A stretch of DNA of 64,000 nt from RHKX01 sp963823565 (GCA_963823565.1 CAWGLR010000001.1:930001-994000); one strand, 5' to 3'. Positions 11,916 through 20,952 are shown, counted from the first letter of the stretch. The notes: a model not told the origin generated them from the letters alone. Translations and numbers: made by a program.

Positions 11916-14741
11916 GTGGGGACTGTGCCCTCAGCGACGCCGCGCGCGAATACGCCGACCGAGGAGCCGCGCGAGGCCAGCGGTCTGACGACGCGACTCG
12001 TTCTCGCGTTCGTCGAGCGCGAGGGCGGCCGCGAGGCGGTCGAGGCCGTGCTCGCGCGCGCCGGCATGAGCGGCCACGAGTCCGCCCTGCGGGACGAGAA
12101 CGAGTGGTTCGCCGACAGCACCCGCGTCGCCCTCTTCCACGCGGCGGCCGACGTGCTCGAGGACCCCGATGCCGCGCGGCGGATCGGCGAGGCGGCGATC
12201 GACCTCAACGTCGGCCAGCCCGTGAAGCTGTCGCTGCGCGCGCTCGGCTCGCCCCAGCTCATCTACTCGAACGTCGCCCGCGCCAACGCGAAGTTCAACC
12301 GCGTGCACCGGATGGAGGTGCTGGACGTCGGCCCTCGGAGCGCTCGCATCAGCAACGTCCCGATCGAGGGGGCGAGCTTCGACCCCTGCGACTGCCGGTA
12401 CAACATCGGGCTCCTGTCCTGCGTGCCCGTCGTCTTCGGCGAGGCGAAGGCCCGGGTCCGCCACTCCCACTGCATCGCCAACGGCGCCGACGAGTGCATC
12501 TACGAGGTCGAGTGGAACTCGATCGACCGGCCGACGAAGATGATCGCCGCCGTGCTCGCCGCGATCGCCGGGCTCGCCCTGACGGCGGTGCTGGCGCCGG
12601 CCCTGGTCGTCCCCGCGGTCGTCCTCGCCGCAGCCATCGCGGTCGTCGCCGGCTACAGCGCCGTCGCCGACCGCCGGCAGCGCTGGCGCCTGCTCCAGGA
12701 CCAGCTCACCGGCCAGGCCGAGGCGACGGAGCTGCTGATGGCCTCGATGCAGGACATGGTCTCGGCGCTCCAGCTCGACGACGTGCTGTCGAAGGTGACC
12801 CAGAACGCCCAGGCGGCGGTGGGCGGCGCCGAGTTCGCGCTGCTCGTCGAGGAATCGGGGACGCTGCACGCCCGCTCCTCCTCGCAGCTCCCGCCGCGGA
12901 CCGTGAAGACGCTGGAGCGCTGGGGCACCGCCAACCACGACCTCCTCCGCGAGCCGCTGCTCGTCGACGACGTCTCCTCGACCTCCGACCTCACCGGGCT
13001 ACCGCTGGACAGCACGACGATGCTGGGCTCCTTCTGCTCCTCGCCGCTCAACTACCGAGGCGAGTCCCTGGGCGTATTGATCGCCCTGTCGAGCGCCGAG
13101 AGCCCGTTCCTGCCCCGCGACCTCGACCTGCTGTCCTCCTACGCCGCGCAGGCGGCGATCGCCCTGACCAACGCGCGGCTGTTCGAGGCCCAGCAGGAGC
13201 TCGCGATCCAGGACCCCCTGACCGGCCTGTTCAACCATCGGCACTTCCACGAGGTCATCGAGCAGGAGCTCGAGCGCTGCCGGCGGCACGGGGGCGAAGT
13301 CGGCCTCGTGATCTTCGACCTCGACGACTTCAAGCGGATCAACGACACCGGGGGGCACGCCGAGGGCGACGAGCTCCTCCGCAGCGTGGCCGAGACGCTG
13401 CGGGGGATCTCGCGCGCATCCGACCTGCCGTTCCGGATCGGCGGGGACGAATTCGCCCTGGTCCTCCCCAGCAGCGGGCCGAAGGCGACCGAGGCGGCGG
13501 CGCGGCGAGCAAGCGAGGCGATCTCCAAGATCGACGCCCGCACGTCGACGTCCTTCGGATCCGCCTCGTGGCCGGACGCGGGACCGACCAAGGACGCGCT
13601 CGTATCCACCGCCGACAGCCGCCTGTACGAGATGAAGCGGCTCGCCCACGGCGAGGAGCACAAGCGGGGCGCCGACGAGGACGTCGCCCACAAGCACGAG
13701 CGCCTCGCCAGCGCCAGCCGGATGGCGGTCAAGCTCGCGCCGCTGGTCGACGAGCCGGACATCGCGCGTACGGCCGTCGACGAGCTCCGCGACACCTTCG
13801 GCTACAAGCGCATCGCCGTACACCGGATCGACGAGGAGGAGCTCGTGGCGATCGCCGGCGACGGCGTCGGCGACCGGCTTGCGTTCGCGGGCGGAGGCGG
13901 CGCCGTCGAGCGCGCGGCGCGCAGCGGCGAGGCCGTCCTCGACGGCCGCCTCTCCGGCAGCCAGCTCGCGACCCCGATCCGGATCGACGGCGAGCCCTGG
14001 GGCATCCTCGAGCTCGGGCGCGACCACGGGCGCTTCGACTTCGACGACCTGCTCTATGCCGACACGATCGCCGCCGCGATCGGGGCGGCCCTGCATCGCA
14101 GCAAGCTCTACGCCGAGCTCGAGGGGACGTTCATGCGGACGCTCGCGGTGCTCTCGGACGCGCTCGAGGCGAAGGACTCCTACACGGCCGCGCACGCGCG
14201 CGAGGTGGCGGAGCTCGCGGTCCGGGTCGGCGAGTCGCTCGGGATGGAGCGGGACGAGCTGCGGCGGCTCAGCTACGCGGCGCTCCTGCACGACATCGGC
14301 AAGATCGCGGTGCGGACGGAGATCCTTCAGAAGCCGGGGCCGCTGGACCCCGACGAGTACGAGGAGATGAAGGCGCACACGGTCGTCGGCGCCGAGATGC
14401 TCGAGCGCATCCCATACTTCGCCGGCGTCCATCCGCTCGTCCGCTCCTCGCATGAGCGCTGGGACGGCCGCGGCTACCCGGAGGGCTTGGCGGGCGAGGA
14501 GATCCCGCTCGGGGCGCGCGTGATCTGCGCCTGCGACGCCTTCCACGCGATGACCTCCGACCGCCCGTATCGCCGGGCGATGGGCCGGCGGGCGGCCGTC
14601 GAGGAGCTCGAGCGCAACTCGGGCTCGCACTTCGACCCCGAAGTCATCGACGCCCTCGTCGAGCTGCTCGCCGAGGAGTCGGCGGAGCCCGCACGTTCGG
14701 CGCGCGCACCGCGCGCGCCGAACGCCCCGGTCGCGAGCTGA
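11916..14741 (+). CDS. Sensor protein with GAF, GGDEF, GAF and HD-GYP domains
   Basis: 941-aa signalling protein for cyclic di-GMP. In order: an N-terminal ~200-aa sensor region with DPCDCRYNIGLLSCVP and further Cys/His; a hydrophobic hairpin (about 209-250) likely spanning the membrane; GAF (about 280-425); GGDEF (about 430-585) with intact FDLDDF and RIGGDEF, so it can probably make c-di-GMP; a second GAF (about 615-735); and HD-GYP (about 745-925) with HDIGK and HERWDGRGYPEGL, so it can probably degrade it. A cyclase and phosphodiesterase in one chain implies switching by the sensors. The start is a GTG, without a well-placed Shine-Dalgarno (GGAGG is 13 nt upstream), so it is uncertain by a few codons. 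The Cys-rich N-terminus resembles a family seen ahead of actinobacterial GGDEF proteins; its ligand is unknown. Confidence 0.88.
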   Translation: MGTVPSATPRANTPTEEPREASGLTTRLVLAFVEREGGREAVEAVLARAGMSGHESALRDENEWFADSTRVALFHAAADVLEDPDAARRIGEAAIDLNVGQPVKLSLRALGSPQLIYSNVARANAKFNRVHRMEVLDVGPRSARISNVPIEGASFDPCDCRYNIGLLSCVPVVFGEAKARVRHSHCIANGADECIYEVEWNSIDRPTKMIAAVLAAIAGLALTAVLAPALVVPAVVLAAAIAVVAGYSAVADRRQRWRLLQDQLTGQAEATELLMASMQDMVSALQLDDVLSKVTQNAQAAVGGAEFALLVEESGTLHARSSSQLPPRTVKTLERWGTANHDLLREPLLVDDVSSTSDLTGLPLDSTTMLGSFCSSPLNYRGESLGVLIALSSAESPFLPRDLDLLSSYAAQAAIALTNARLFEAQQELAIQDPLTGLFNHRHFHEVIEQELERCRRHGGEVGLVIFDLDDFKRINDTGGHAEGDELLRSVAETLRGISRASDLPFRIGGDEFALVLPSSGPKATEAAARRASEAISKIDARTSTSFGSASWPDAGPTKDALVSTADSRLYEMKRLAHGEEHKRGADEDVAHKHERLASASRMAVKLAPLVDEPDIARTAVDELRDTFGYKRIAVHRIDEEELVAIAGDGVGDRLAFAGGGGAVERAARSGEAVLDGRLSGSQLATPIRIDGEPWGILELGRDHGRFDFDDLLYADTIAAAIGAALHRSKLYAELEGTFMRTLAVLSDALEAKDSYTAAHAREVAELAVRVGESLGMERDELRRLSYAALLHDIGKIAVRTEILQKPGPLDPDEYEEMKAHTVVGAEMLERIPYFAGVHPLVRSSHERWDGRGYPEGLAGEEIPLGARVICACDAFHAMTSDRPYRRAMGRRAAVEELERNSGSHFDPEVIDALVELLAEESAEPARSARAPRAPNAPVAS

Positions 14742-14793
14742 CGAGCGGAGGCCCCCGGGCGACCGCGGGCGGCCGCTGTGAAACTTCCGGCCG

Positions 14794-16383
14794 ATGCACG
14801 TCGAGCTGACCGTCCTCACGATCCTCGTCGCGACGGCCCTGCTGCTCGTCGCCTCGCAGTTCACAAGGGTCCCGTATCCGATCCTGCTCGTCCTCGGCGG
14901 GCTCGCGCTCGGGTTCACGCCGGGTATCCCCGAGGTCGAGCTCGACCCCGAGGTGGTCCTCGTCGCGATCCTGCCGGTCCTGCTCTACGCGGCCGCGTTC
15001 TTCACGCCGCTGCGGGAGATGCGGCGCAACTTGCGGCCGATCTCGCTGCTCGCGGTGGGGATGGTGCTGGCGACGATGGGCGCCGTCGCCGCGGTCGCCC
15101 ATCTCGCGCTCGGCTTCGGCTGGGCGGAGTCGTTCGTGCTCGGCGCGATCGTCTCCCCCACCGACCCCGTCGCCGCCACCGCCATCGCGCGGCGCCTGCA
15201 TGCTCCGAACCGGATCGTCACGGTCGTCGAGGGCGAGTCGCTGATCAACGACGGGACCGCGCTCGTCGCCTACAAGTTCGCGGTCGCCGCGGTCGTGTCC
15301 GGCAGCTTCAGCCTGCTCGAGGCCGGCGGCGACTTCTTCATCAGCGTGATCGGCGGCGTCGCCGTCGGCATCGCAGTCGGCGCCGCCATCGCCTTCGTCC
15401 GCCGCCGGATCAACCAGCCGCCGGTGGAGGTGACGATCGCGATCTTCAGCGGCTACTTCGCCTACCTGCCGGCGGAGGCGATCGGCGTCTCCGGCGTGCT
15501 CGCCGCGGTGACCGTCGGCATCTACATGGGCCGGCTGACCTCGGTCCTGACGACGCCGACGACCCGGATCCAGGGCAACGCGGTCTGGGAGATCGTCCAG
15601 TTCCTGCTCAACTCGGCGCTGTTCGTCCTCGTCGGCCTCCAGCTCCCGGCGGTGATCGACGGCATCGACTCGATCGGGACCGCCGAGCTGCTCGCCGACG
15701 CCGCGCTCGTGGCCGGCACCGTGATCGTCGTCCGCCTCGCCCTCGTCTTCCCGTTCATATACGTGCCCGCCGCGATCTTCGGCCCGGTGCGGGGCGGCGA
15801 TCCGCCGCCGCCCTGGAGCTGGACCCTGATCGTCGGCTGGACGGGGATGCGCGGCGCCGTCTCGCTGGCCGCGGCGCTCGCGCTGCCGTTCCTGACCGAC
15901 GGCGGCGACGCCTTCCCGAACCGCGACCTGATCGTCTTCCTCACCTTCGCCGTGATCCTCGCGACGCTGCTGCTCCAGGGACTGACGCTGCCGGCCCTGC
16001 TCAACGGGCTGCGCGTATGCGACGCCGACAACACGCTCCAGCGCGAGGAGGACGAGGCGCGGGCGCGGGCGACGCAGGCCGCGCTCGACCGCCTCGACGA
16101 GCTCGAGGCCGTGGACTGGGTGCGCGACTCGACCGTCGAGCGGATGCGGCGCTCATACGGCTACCGGAGCCGCCGCATCGCCGCGCGCATCAGCGACGAC
16201 GGCGACCTCGACAGCGCCGACTACGAGGCGCGGTCGGAGGCCTTCCAGCGGCTGACTCGCGAGCTGCTCGAGGCGCAGCGGGCGACCGTGATCGCGATGC
16301 GCGACCGCGGCGAGATCAACGACGATGTCCTCCGGGCGATCGAGCGGGAGCTCGACCTCGAGGACGCGCGGCTCGAGATCTGA
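14794..16383 (+). CDS. Na+/H+ antiporter, CPA1 family
   Basis: 529-aa monovalent cation:proton antiporter in the cytoplasmic membrane, used for pH and sodium homeostasis. About 12 transmembrane segments fill the first ~410 residues. The CPA1 signature GAIVSPTDPVAATAIARRL (about residue 115-135) carries the ion-binding Asp, followed by EGESLINDGTALV and GWTGMRGAVSLAAALALP, both typical of NhaP-type exchangers. The last ~120 residues form a charged cytoplasmic helical tail that may regulate activity. It follows the c-di-GMP gene by 52 nt on the same strand. A 19-bp perfect hairpin lies 66 nt after the stop. Confidence 0.9.
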   Translation: MHVELTVLTILVATALLLVASQFTRVPYPILLVLGGLALGFTPGIPEVELDPEVVLVAILPVLLYAAAFFTPLREMRRNLRPISLLAVGMVLATMGAVAAVAHLALGFGWAESFVLGAIVSPTDPVAATAIARRLHAPNRIVTVVEGESLINDGTALVAYKFAVAAVVSGSFSLLEAGGDFFISVIGGVAVGIAVGAAIAFVRRRINQPPVEVTIAIFSGYFAYLPAEAIGVSGVLAAVTVGIYMGRLTSVLTTPTTRIQGNAVWEIVQFLLNSALFVLVGLQLPAVIDGIDSIGTAELLADAALVAGTVIVVRLALVFPFIYVPAAIFGPVRGGDPPPPWSWTLIVGWTGMRGAVSLAAALALPFLTDGGDAFPNRDLIVFLTFAVILATLLLQGLTLPALLNGLRVCDADNTLQREEDEARARATQAALDRLDELEAVDWVRDSTVERMRRSYGYRSRRIAARISDDGDLDSADYEARSEAFQRLTRELLEAQRATVIAMRDRGEINDDVLRAIERELDLEDARLEI

Positions 16384-16448
16384 GGCGCCGCTCTGGGCGG
16401 CGCTTCCGATCGGCGTCGACGGCGTTGACGGGCTCCCTCGCCCGGTCC

Positions 16449-16498
16449 TCCGCTGGGGTCTCTCGCGGCAGCATGTTGTCGCGAGAGACCCCAGCGGA
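16449..16498. terminator. Perfect 19-bp inverted repeat, likely terminator
   Basis: Arms 16449-16467 and 16480-16498 are exactly complementary over 19 bp, with a 12-nt loop (GCAGCATGTTGT). It sits between the convergent antiporter and DUF892 genes and would form a very stable hairpin on either strand. A bidirectional terminator is the simplest reading. The perfect arms and lack of a T-tract leave open a mobile or repeated palindromic element. Confidence 0.65.
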
Positions 16499-16571
16499 AC
16501 TGGATACGCCCGCCGGCGCCTGCTGGCCTGGCCTGGACCCCCTCTCCGGGAACGACGGACCGAGCGAGCGG

Positions 16572-16595
16572 CCCCCGAGGCGTACGCCTCGGGGG
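16572..16595 (-). terminator. 24-bp perfect palindrome, likely terminator
   Basis: A gap-free palindrome: CCCCCGAGGC and its complement around a central GTAC. It begins 10 nt beyond the stop of the DUF892 gene on the minus strand, the right position for that gene's terminator. It is the second strong palindrome in this 222-nt gap. Confidence 0.6.
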
Positions 16596-16605
16596 TCCCG
16601 CTGCG

Positions 16606-17349
16606 CTACGAGGACTTGCGCCGCGAGGACGACCGCGAGCGCGAGCCCGAGGACTTCCGCGCGCTGCCGCCGGAGCGGCCGCGCGACGAGCTGCTGCTCG
16701 TCCTCCGCGTCCCGCCCGAGCGACTCCGCGAGCTGCTCGCCTTCTTGCCGCGCGAGCCCGACGTGGCGGAGCTGCGCGAGGACGATGCGCGGGAACTGCT
16801 CCGGCGGCGGCTGCCGCCGGAGGCCTTGCGCTCGCTGCGCGGGATCTCCTCCTTGACGACCTCCTTCGTCAGCAGCGGGATCTGCTTCTCGAGGAAGCTC
16901 GCCATGCGCTCCTCCTCGCGGCGGATGGCCTTGGCCATCTTCGCCGTCTCGGTGTCGCCGACCGCGGTCGCGAGGGTCTCGATCGCGGTGTAGGTCGCGA
17001 TCTCCTCGTGCTCCTCGGAGTACTCGGTCTTGGCGTTCTTCAGCTGCTTCTCGGCCTCGCCGGTCCCGCGGACCGCGTGGAGCGGACCCTTCGCCGCGGC
17101 GACGCCACGACTCGCGAGCTCGGCCGCCTTCGCCTGCAGCCCCACGCCGCCGAGCTTCTTGAGCCGGCGCTCGACGAGCTTGGCGTGCTGCTTGGTCTCC
17201 TTCAGGTGCTGCTGAAGGCGCTTCTTGTAGACGGGCCTCGTCGCCATCCCGATGTGGGCGGTCAGCGACGTCTCCAGCTCCTTCTCCTTGCCGTGGGCCT
17301 CGGTCAGGTACTGGATCAGCTTCGCGTTGGCGGTGGTGTCATCTGCCAT
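16606..17349 (-). CDS. DUF892 (YciF-like) ferritin-fold protein with RS-rich tail
   Basis: 247-aa protein. Residues 1-170 form the helical, ferritin-like DUF892/YciF domain, with metal-ligand-type acidic residues in AHGKEKELETSL and YSEEHEEIATYTAIE; this family is linked to stress responses. Residues 171-247 are a low-complexity tail of almost only Ser, Arg, Gly and Lys, strongly basic and unlike the normal family end. The tail could bind DNA, RNA or anionic cell-wall polymers. AAGGAG lies upstream of the start. It is divergent from the GFA-family gene and converges on the antiporter, with two palindromes between. Confidence 0.8.
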   Translation of the reverse strand: MADDTTANAKLIQYLTEAHGKEKELETSLTAHIGMATRPVYKKRLQQHLKETKQHAKLVERRLKKLGGVGLQAKAAELASRGVAAAKGPLHAVRGTGEAEKQLKNAKTEYSEEHEEIATYTAIETLATAVGDTETAKMAKAIRREEERMASFLEKQIPLLTKEVVKEEIPRSERKASGGSRRRSSSRASSSRSSATSGSRGKKASSSRSRSGGTRRTSSSSSRGRSGGSARKSSGSRSRSSSRRKSS

Positions 17350-17430
17350 CTCTGTGTCTCATCTCCTTCGGGGTGTCCAGTTGACGTACCCGCAGGCGGC
17401 ATGCCCAATCACTCACGTAACCTGCGCCAC

Positions 17431-17865
17431 ATGGGCGATCCGGGCGAGAATCCCGCCACAACCGGAGGGTGCGCGTGCGGCGCGGTCCGCTGGGAGCTGA
17501 GCGAGCCGGCGGTCGGCGCCTCCTACTGCCACTGCACCCGCTGCCAGCGCCGCACCGGCACCGCCGTCTCGGCCGGCGCGAGGATCGTCCCCGGCAGCTT
17601 CCGCATCATCGAGGGCGAGGAGCAGATCCGCGCCTGGCGTTTCGACGAGGGGTTCGAGAAGCACTTCTGCGGTCTCTGCGGCTCGGCGCTGTTCAGCCGC
17701 GACCCCGATGACCCCGACCGCGTCGGCCCGCGTCTCGGGAGCTTCGACGGCGATCCCGGCGTCCGGCCGGTGAGCCGCCAGTTCACCGACTACGCGGCCG
17801 CCTGGGAGCCGATCCCCGGCGATGGGCTGCCTCGCTACGGCGAGCGCCGCCCGCCCGCCGCCTGA
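17431..17865 (+). CDS. GFA-family zinc protein
   Basis: 144-aa protein of the GFA (glutathione-dependent formaldehyde-activating enzyme-like, CENP-V) family. Zinc-binding cysteines are complete: CACG near the N-terminus, CHCTRCQRRTG, and CGLCGSALFSR. Members have a Mss4-like beta fold; the formaldehyde-glutathione role is known for only a few, and actinobacteria lack glutathione, so the true substrate is open. The start is uncertain: ATG 17431 (used here) leaves 11 residues before the first motif, and ATG 17401 is also in frame. It is 9 nt upstream of the phosphatase gene, so they probably form an operon. Confidence 0.8.
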   Translation: MGDPGENPATTGGCACGAVRWELSEPAVGASYCHCTRCQRRTGTAVSAGARIVPGSFRIIEGEEQIRAWRFDEGFEKHFCGLCGSALFSRDPDDPDRVGPRLGSFDGDPGVRPVSRQFTDYAAAWEPIPGDGLPRYGERRPPAA

Positions 17866-17874
17866 CCCGCAGCG

Positions 17875-18576
17875 ATGCGCGCGTTCTTCCTCCGGCATGC
17901 GGAGTCGGCCTCAAACGCCGCCACCGACAGGGTCTCGCTCCCCGAGGAGGAGGGCGACCGGCTGAGCCCGCTCGGCAGGCGCCAGGCCGAGGCGGCGGCG
18001 CGGCGGGTCGCGACCGACCTCGGGATCACACGGATCGTCTGCTCGCCGATGGGCCGGGCGCGCGAGACCGCCGCGCCGATCGCCGAGCTGACCGGCCTCG
18101 AGCCCGAGGTCTGGGACTGGACGCACGAGCTCCAGGAGCCGCCGGAGTACTTCCAGTCCAGCGGCGAGGAGCAGCAGCGCCACCGCTGGTCGAATCGGAT
18201 GCGGGACAACGCGGACGACCCCGAGTCGGCACCGCCGGGCGGCGAGTCGTTCGCCGACCTGCGACGGCGGGTCGAGCGCACGAAGGACCGGCTCGTCGCC
18301 GACGGCGTCGACCGCACGCTCCTGGTCGGCCACGGGATCTTTTTCCGGTTCGCGTTCGCGCTGACCGTCTTCGGCGACGAGTTCTCGCCGGCGATGATCG
18401 ACCGGCTCTGGCGGATCGGGTCGTTGAACTGCGCGCTCTCGGTCTTTCAGCACTACCGCAGCGGGAACACCCTCAACCCGGCCGACATCGACGGCTGGCG
18501 CTGCGTCAGCTGGATGGTCCCGCTGGTCTCCCCCGCCGAAGTCACCGGCACCGGCGGTGGCGGCGCCGGGAACTGA
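17875..18576 (+). CDS. Histidine phosphatase (phosphoglycerate-mutase family)
   Basis: 233-aa cytoplasmic enzyme of the histidine phosphatase superfamily. The phospho-acceptor motif FLRHAESASN puts the catalytic His at residue 8. A second conserved His lies in LVGHGIFFRF, and the proton-donor region follows VCSPMGRARETAAP. Relatives dephosphorylate sugar phosphates, metabolites or phosphoproteins; the substrate is not indicated. It lies in the same orientation as the GFA gene with a 9-nt gap. It converges on the sulfotransferase gene, the two stops being 9 nt apart. Confidence 0.85.
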   Translation: MRAFFLRHAESASNAATDRVSLPEEEGDRLSPLGRRQAEAAARRVATDLGITRIVCSPMGRARETAAPIAELTGLEPEVWDWTHELQEPPEYFQSSGEEQQRHRWSNRMRDNADDPESAPPGGESFADLRRRVERTKDRLVADGVDRTLLVGHGIFFRFAFALTVFGDEFSPAMIDRLWRIGSLNCALSVFQHYRSGNTLNPADIDGWRCVSWMVPLVSPAEVTGTGGGGAGN

Positions 18577-18585
18577 GCGGTCCGG

Positions 18586-19464
18586 TCAGTCGCGCGGCGC
18601 GGGAACGAGGTCGAACTCGGTCCCGAGGCGGAGCTCGCTGAAGCGGCGCGCCCAGTCGTCATTGATGCGATCGCTCTGGCTCTTCATCCGCGGCTCGATC
18701 TCGAGGTCGTCGGGGTAGTCGAGCTGCAGCCGCTCGAGGATGTTGCGGGTGCTCGTCTCGTAGTCGGCGGCGAAGTTCTCGTAGAGGACGAGGATCGGCT
18801 TGATCCGCGTGTGCTCGAAGAAGGCGTCCCAGCTCGCCTCCGCCGCGAGCGTCTGCTCGAGCAGGTGCTTGATCGCGCCGTAGTGGAAGCGCAGCTGCGG
18901 GCGCTGCTCCTGCATGTAGGCGCGGTACGGGGGCTCGTCGCCCTTCGCCTCGCCGGAGTCGCTCCAGCTCGCCGTCTGCACCGCCTTCCACAGCGACACC
19001 GCCTGGCGGATCTTGTTCGCGCGGATCACCCGGACGAAGGTGAGGTTCGGGAACGCCGCGGGCAGCAGCTCGGCCAGAGGCAGGCTCGAGTACTCGGGGA
19101 TGTTGCGCAGGAGCCCGGCGAAGTCGCCGAGGTACTGCCACATCAGCTTCGCGCCGAAGACCCCGTTCTCGGTGGTGCCCTCGCGCATCGCCCACTCGAG
19201 GTAGCGGTCGTAGGCGGTGCGGCTCCACTGCGGCGGCGGACCCTTGCCCTCCTCGGCGGGGCTGCCGAGCTCGTCGAGGATCGAGCGGTCCTCGACCCCG
19301 GCGAAGTACTGCTCGGGGCGCCGCGGCCGGCCGGTGCTGCGGAGCGCCTCGAAGTACTCCTCGGGGCGGCCGGCGACCCCGGTGTCGTTCAGCGCCCGGC
19401 AGACGAGCGTGCTGCCGGAGCGCGGCGTCGAGCAGACGAGGTAGGAGCGCGTCGGTTCGGTCAT
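18586..19464 (-). CDS. Stf0-type sulfotransferase
   Basis: 292-aa PAPS-dependent sulfotransferase, matching the Stf0 (trehalose 2-sulfotransferase) family known from mycobacterial sulfolipid synthesis. The 5'-phosphosulfate loop is STPRSGSTLVCRALNDTG near the N-terminus. The 3'-phosphate region is FVRVIRANKIRQAVSLWKA around residue 150, and YENFAADY lies near the C-terminus. It is cytoplasmic. The ATG is 1 nt after the stop of the upstream sulfatase gene, so they are translated together. A sugar or glycolipid acceptor is likely; trehalose is possible but not shown. Confidence 0.88.
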   Translation of the reverse strand: MTEPTRSYLVCSTPRSGSTLVCRALNDTGVAGRPEEYFEALRSTGRPRRPEQYFAGVEDRSILDELGSPAEEGKGPPPQWSRTAYDRYLEWAMREGTTENGVFGAKLMWQYLGDFAGLLRNIPEYSSLPLAELLPAAFPNLTFVRVIRANKIRQAVSLWKAVQTASWSDSGEAKGDEPPYRAYMQEQRPQLRFHYGAIKHLLEQTLAAEASWDAFFEHTRIKPILVLYENFAADYETSTRNILERLQLDYPDDLEIEPRMKSQSDRINDDWARRFSELRLGTEFDLVPAPRD

Positions 19465-19465
19465 C

Positions 19466-20800
19466 TCAATGCCCTCGCTTGGCCCCGGTCCGCTCGAGCG
19501 GGTCGATGCCCCGCGGCGCCTCGGCCGGCGAGATCGCCGTCTGGGCGTTGACGATCGCGCCCGGCGGCGGCTCGATCGGCCCGAACCGCAGGGGGTCGTC
19601 GGTCTGCTCCATCCACTCCGCGAGGCGATGGCGGAAGTGGGCGAGCGTCGCCTTGTGCTTGGGGTCCCAGCTCAGGTCGCGGTGCTCGTTGGGATCGTGG
19701 ATCAGGTCGTAGAGCTGCTCCTCGGGCACGAGGTGCTGCCCCCAGCCCGCCTCGACCATGATCGTCTTCGTCTTGCTGTCGTCGCAGTTGGCGAGCACGG
19801 GATGCGGATAGTCGTGGAAGCGGCGAACGTACTTCCAGCGATCGGTGCGGATCGCGCGCAGCGGCTCGTAGGCGGCGTGGAAGGTCATCTCGGTGAAGAG
19901 CTCGGCGCGGACGGCGTCGACCTCACCATGCACCAGCGGCAGCAGCGAGGTCCCCTGGACCCACTCGGGGACCTCGGCGCCGGCGAGCTCGCAGAGGGTC
20001 GGATAGAGGTCGAGGTGGCTGACCATCGAGTCGACGACCTTGCCGCCGCTGAACCCGCCCGGGCCGCGCATCAGCATCATCACGCCGGTGCCGCGGTCGA
20101 ACAGCGTCGCCTTCGCGCGCGGGAAGGCGAGCCCGTGATCGGTGGTGCAGACGATCAGCGTGCGGTCGGCGAGGCCGAGCCGGTAGAGCTCGTTCATCAC
20201 CATGCCGACACCCTGGTCGAGCGAGCGGGCGCTCGCCTTGAATGCGGCCATGTCCTCGCGCGTCGCGTGGGTGTCGGGGAGGTTCGGCGGCGGCATCGAG
20301 TAGAGCGAGTCGCGCACCGAGGTCGGCGCGTGGAAGTCCCGGTGGGTCTCGAAGAAGCCGACCGAGAGGAAGAAGGGCTCGGGGATGTCGCCGAGCACCG
20401 CGTTGGCCGCGGGAGCGACGTCGCCGGTGTGGTTGGAGTCGACGTCGACGATCCGGTCGAAGCCGATCACCGACGTGTCCCGGGAGATGTGCTGCTCGCC
20501 GATCATCACCGACGTGTAGCCGGCGTCCATCAGCGGGTGGATCAGGTGCTGGCCGTAGTCGTTGAGGGACCAGCCGCGGTGGGCGAGGCCGAACATCCCG
20601 TTGGAGTGGCAGTACTGGCCGGTGAGCAGCGAGGCGCGCGATCCCGAGCAGGTCGGCGCCGCGCAGAACGCCTGCCTGAAGAAGACCCCCTGGTCGGCCA
20701 GCATCTGGATGTTGGGCGTCGGGATCTGGTAGCCGTAAGGCTGCACGAACCGGCCGGTGTCGTGGGAGTGGATGTAGAGGATGTTCGGCTGCTCGCTCAT
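19466..20800 (-). CDS. Sulfatase (arylsulfatase/N-sulfatase type)
   Basis: 444-aa sulfatase of the alkaline-phosphatase superfamily that hydrolyses sulfate esters or sulfamates. The formylglycine site is Cys51 in TCSGSRASLLTG; the usual Pro is replaced by Gly. Metal ligands include the N-terminal HSHDTGR and the later TTDHGLAF. No signal peptide is visible from the ATG at 20800, so it looks cytoplasmic. The longer open frame to 20863 adds unlikely residues. One nucleotide separates its stop from the Stf0 start. Coupling a sulfate-removing to a sulfate-adding enzyme suggests remodelling of a sulfated metabolite. The maturation enzyme is not in the window. Confidence 0.88.
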   Translation of the reverse strand: MSEQPNILYIHSHDTGRFVQPYGYQIPTPNIQMLADQGVFFRQAFCAAPTCSGSRASLLTGQYCHSNGMFGLAHRGWSLNDYGQHLIHPLMDAGYTSVMIGEQHISRDTSVIGFDRIVDVDSNHTGDVAPAANAVLGDIPEPFFLSVGFFETHRDFHAPTSVRDSLYSMPPPNLPDTHATREDMAAFKASARSLDQGVGMVMNELYRLGLADRTLIVCTTDHGLAFPRAKATLFDRGTGVMMLMRGPGGFSGGKVVDSMVSHLDLYPTLCELAGAEVPEWVQGTSLLPLVHGEVDAVRAELFTEMTFHAAYEPLRAIRTDRWKYVRRFHDYPHPVLANCDDSKTKTIMVEAGWGQHLVPEEQLYDLIHDPNEHRDLSWDPKHKATLAHFRHRLAEWMEQTDDPLRFGPIEPPPGAIVNAQTAISPAEAPRGIDPLERTGAKRGH

Positions 20801-20952
20801 CGCGCGACGAGTCTGAAGCAAGCCGGGCCGGGACGCACATCCCTGCGCCCACCGGCCCGGCATTCTCCGAGCTCAGGGGAAGGGGCAGCTCCCCGTGACC
20901 GGAAGGCGGGCTCGTCGCCGGCCCCGCCCGGGACCGGCGGCGATGCCCTATT

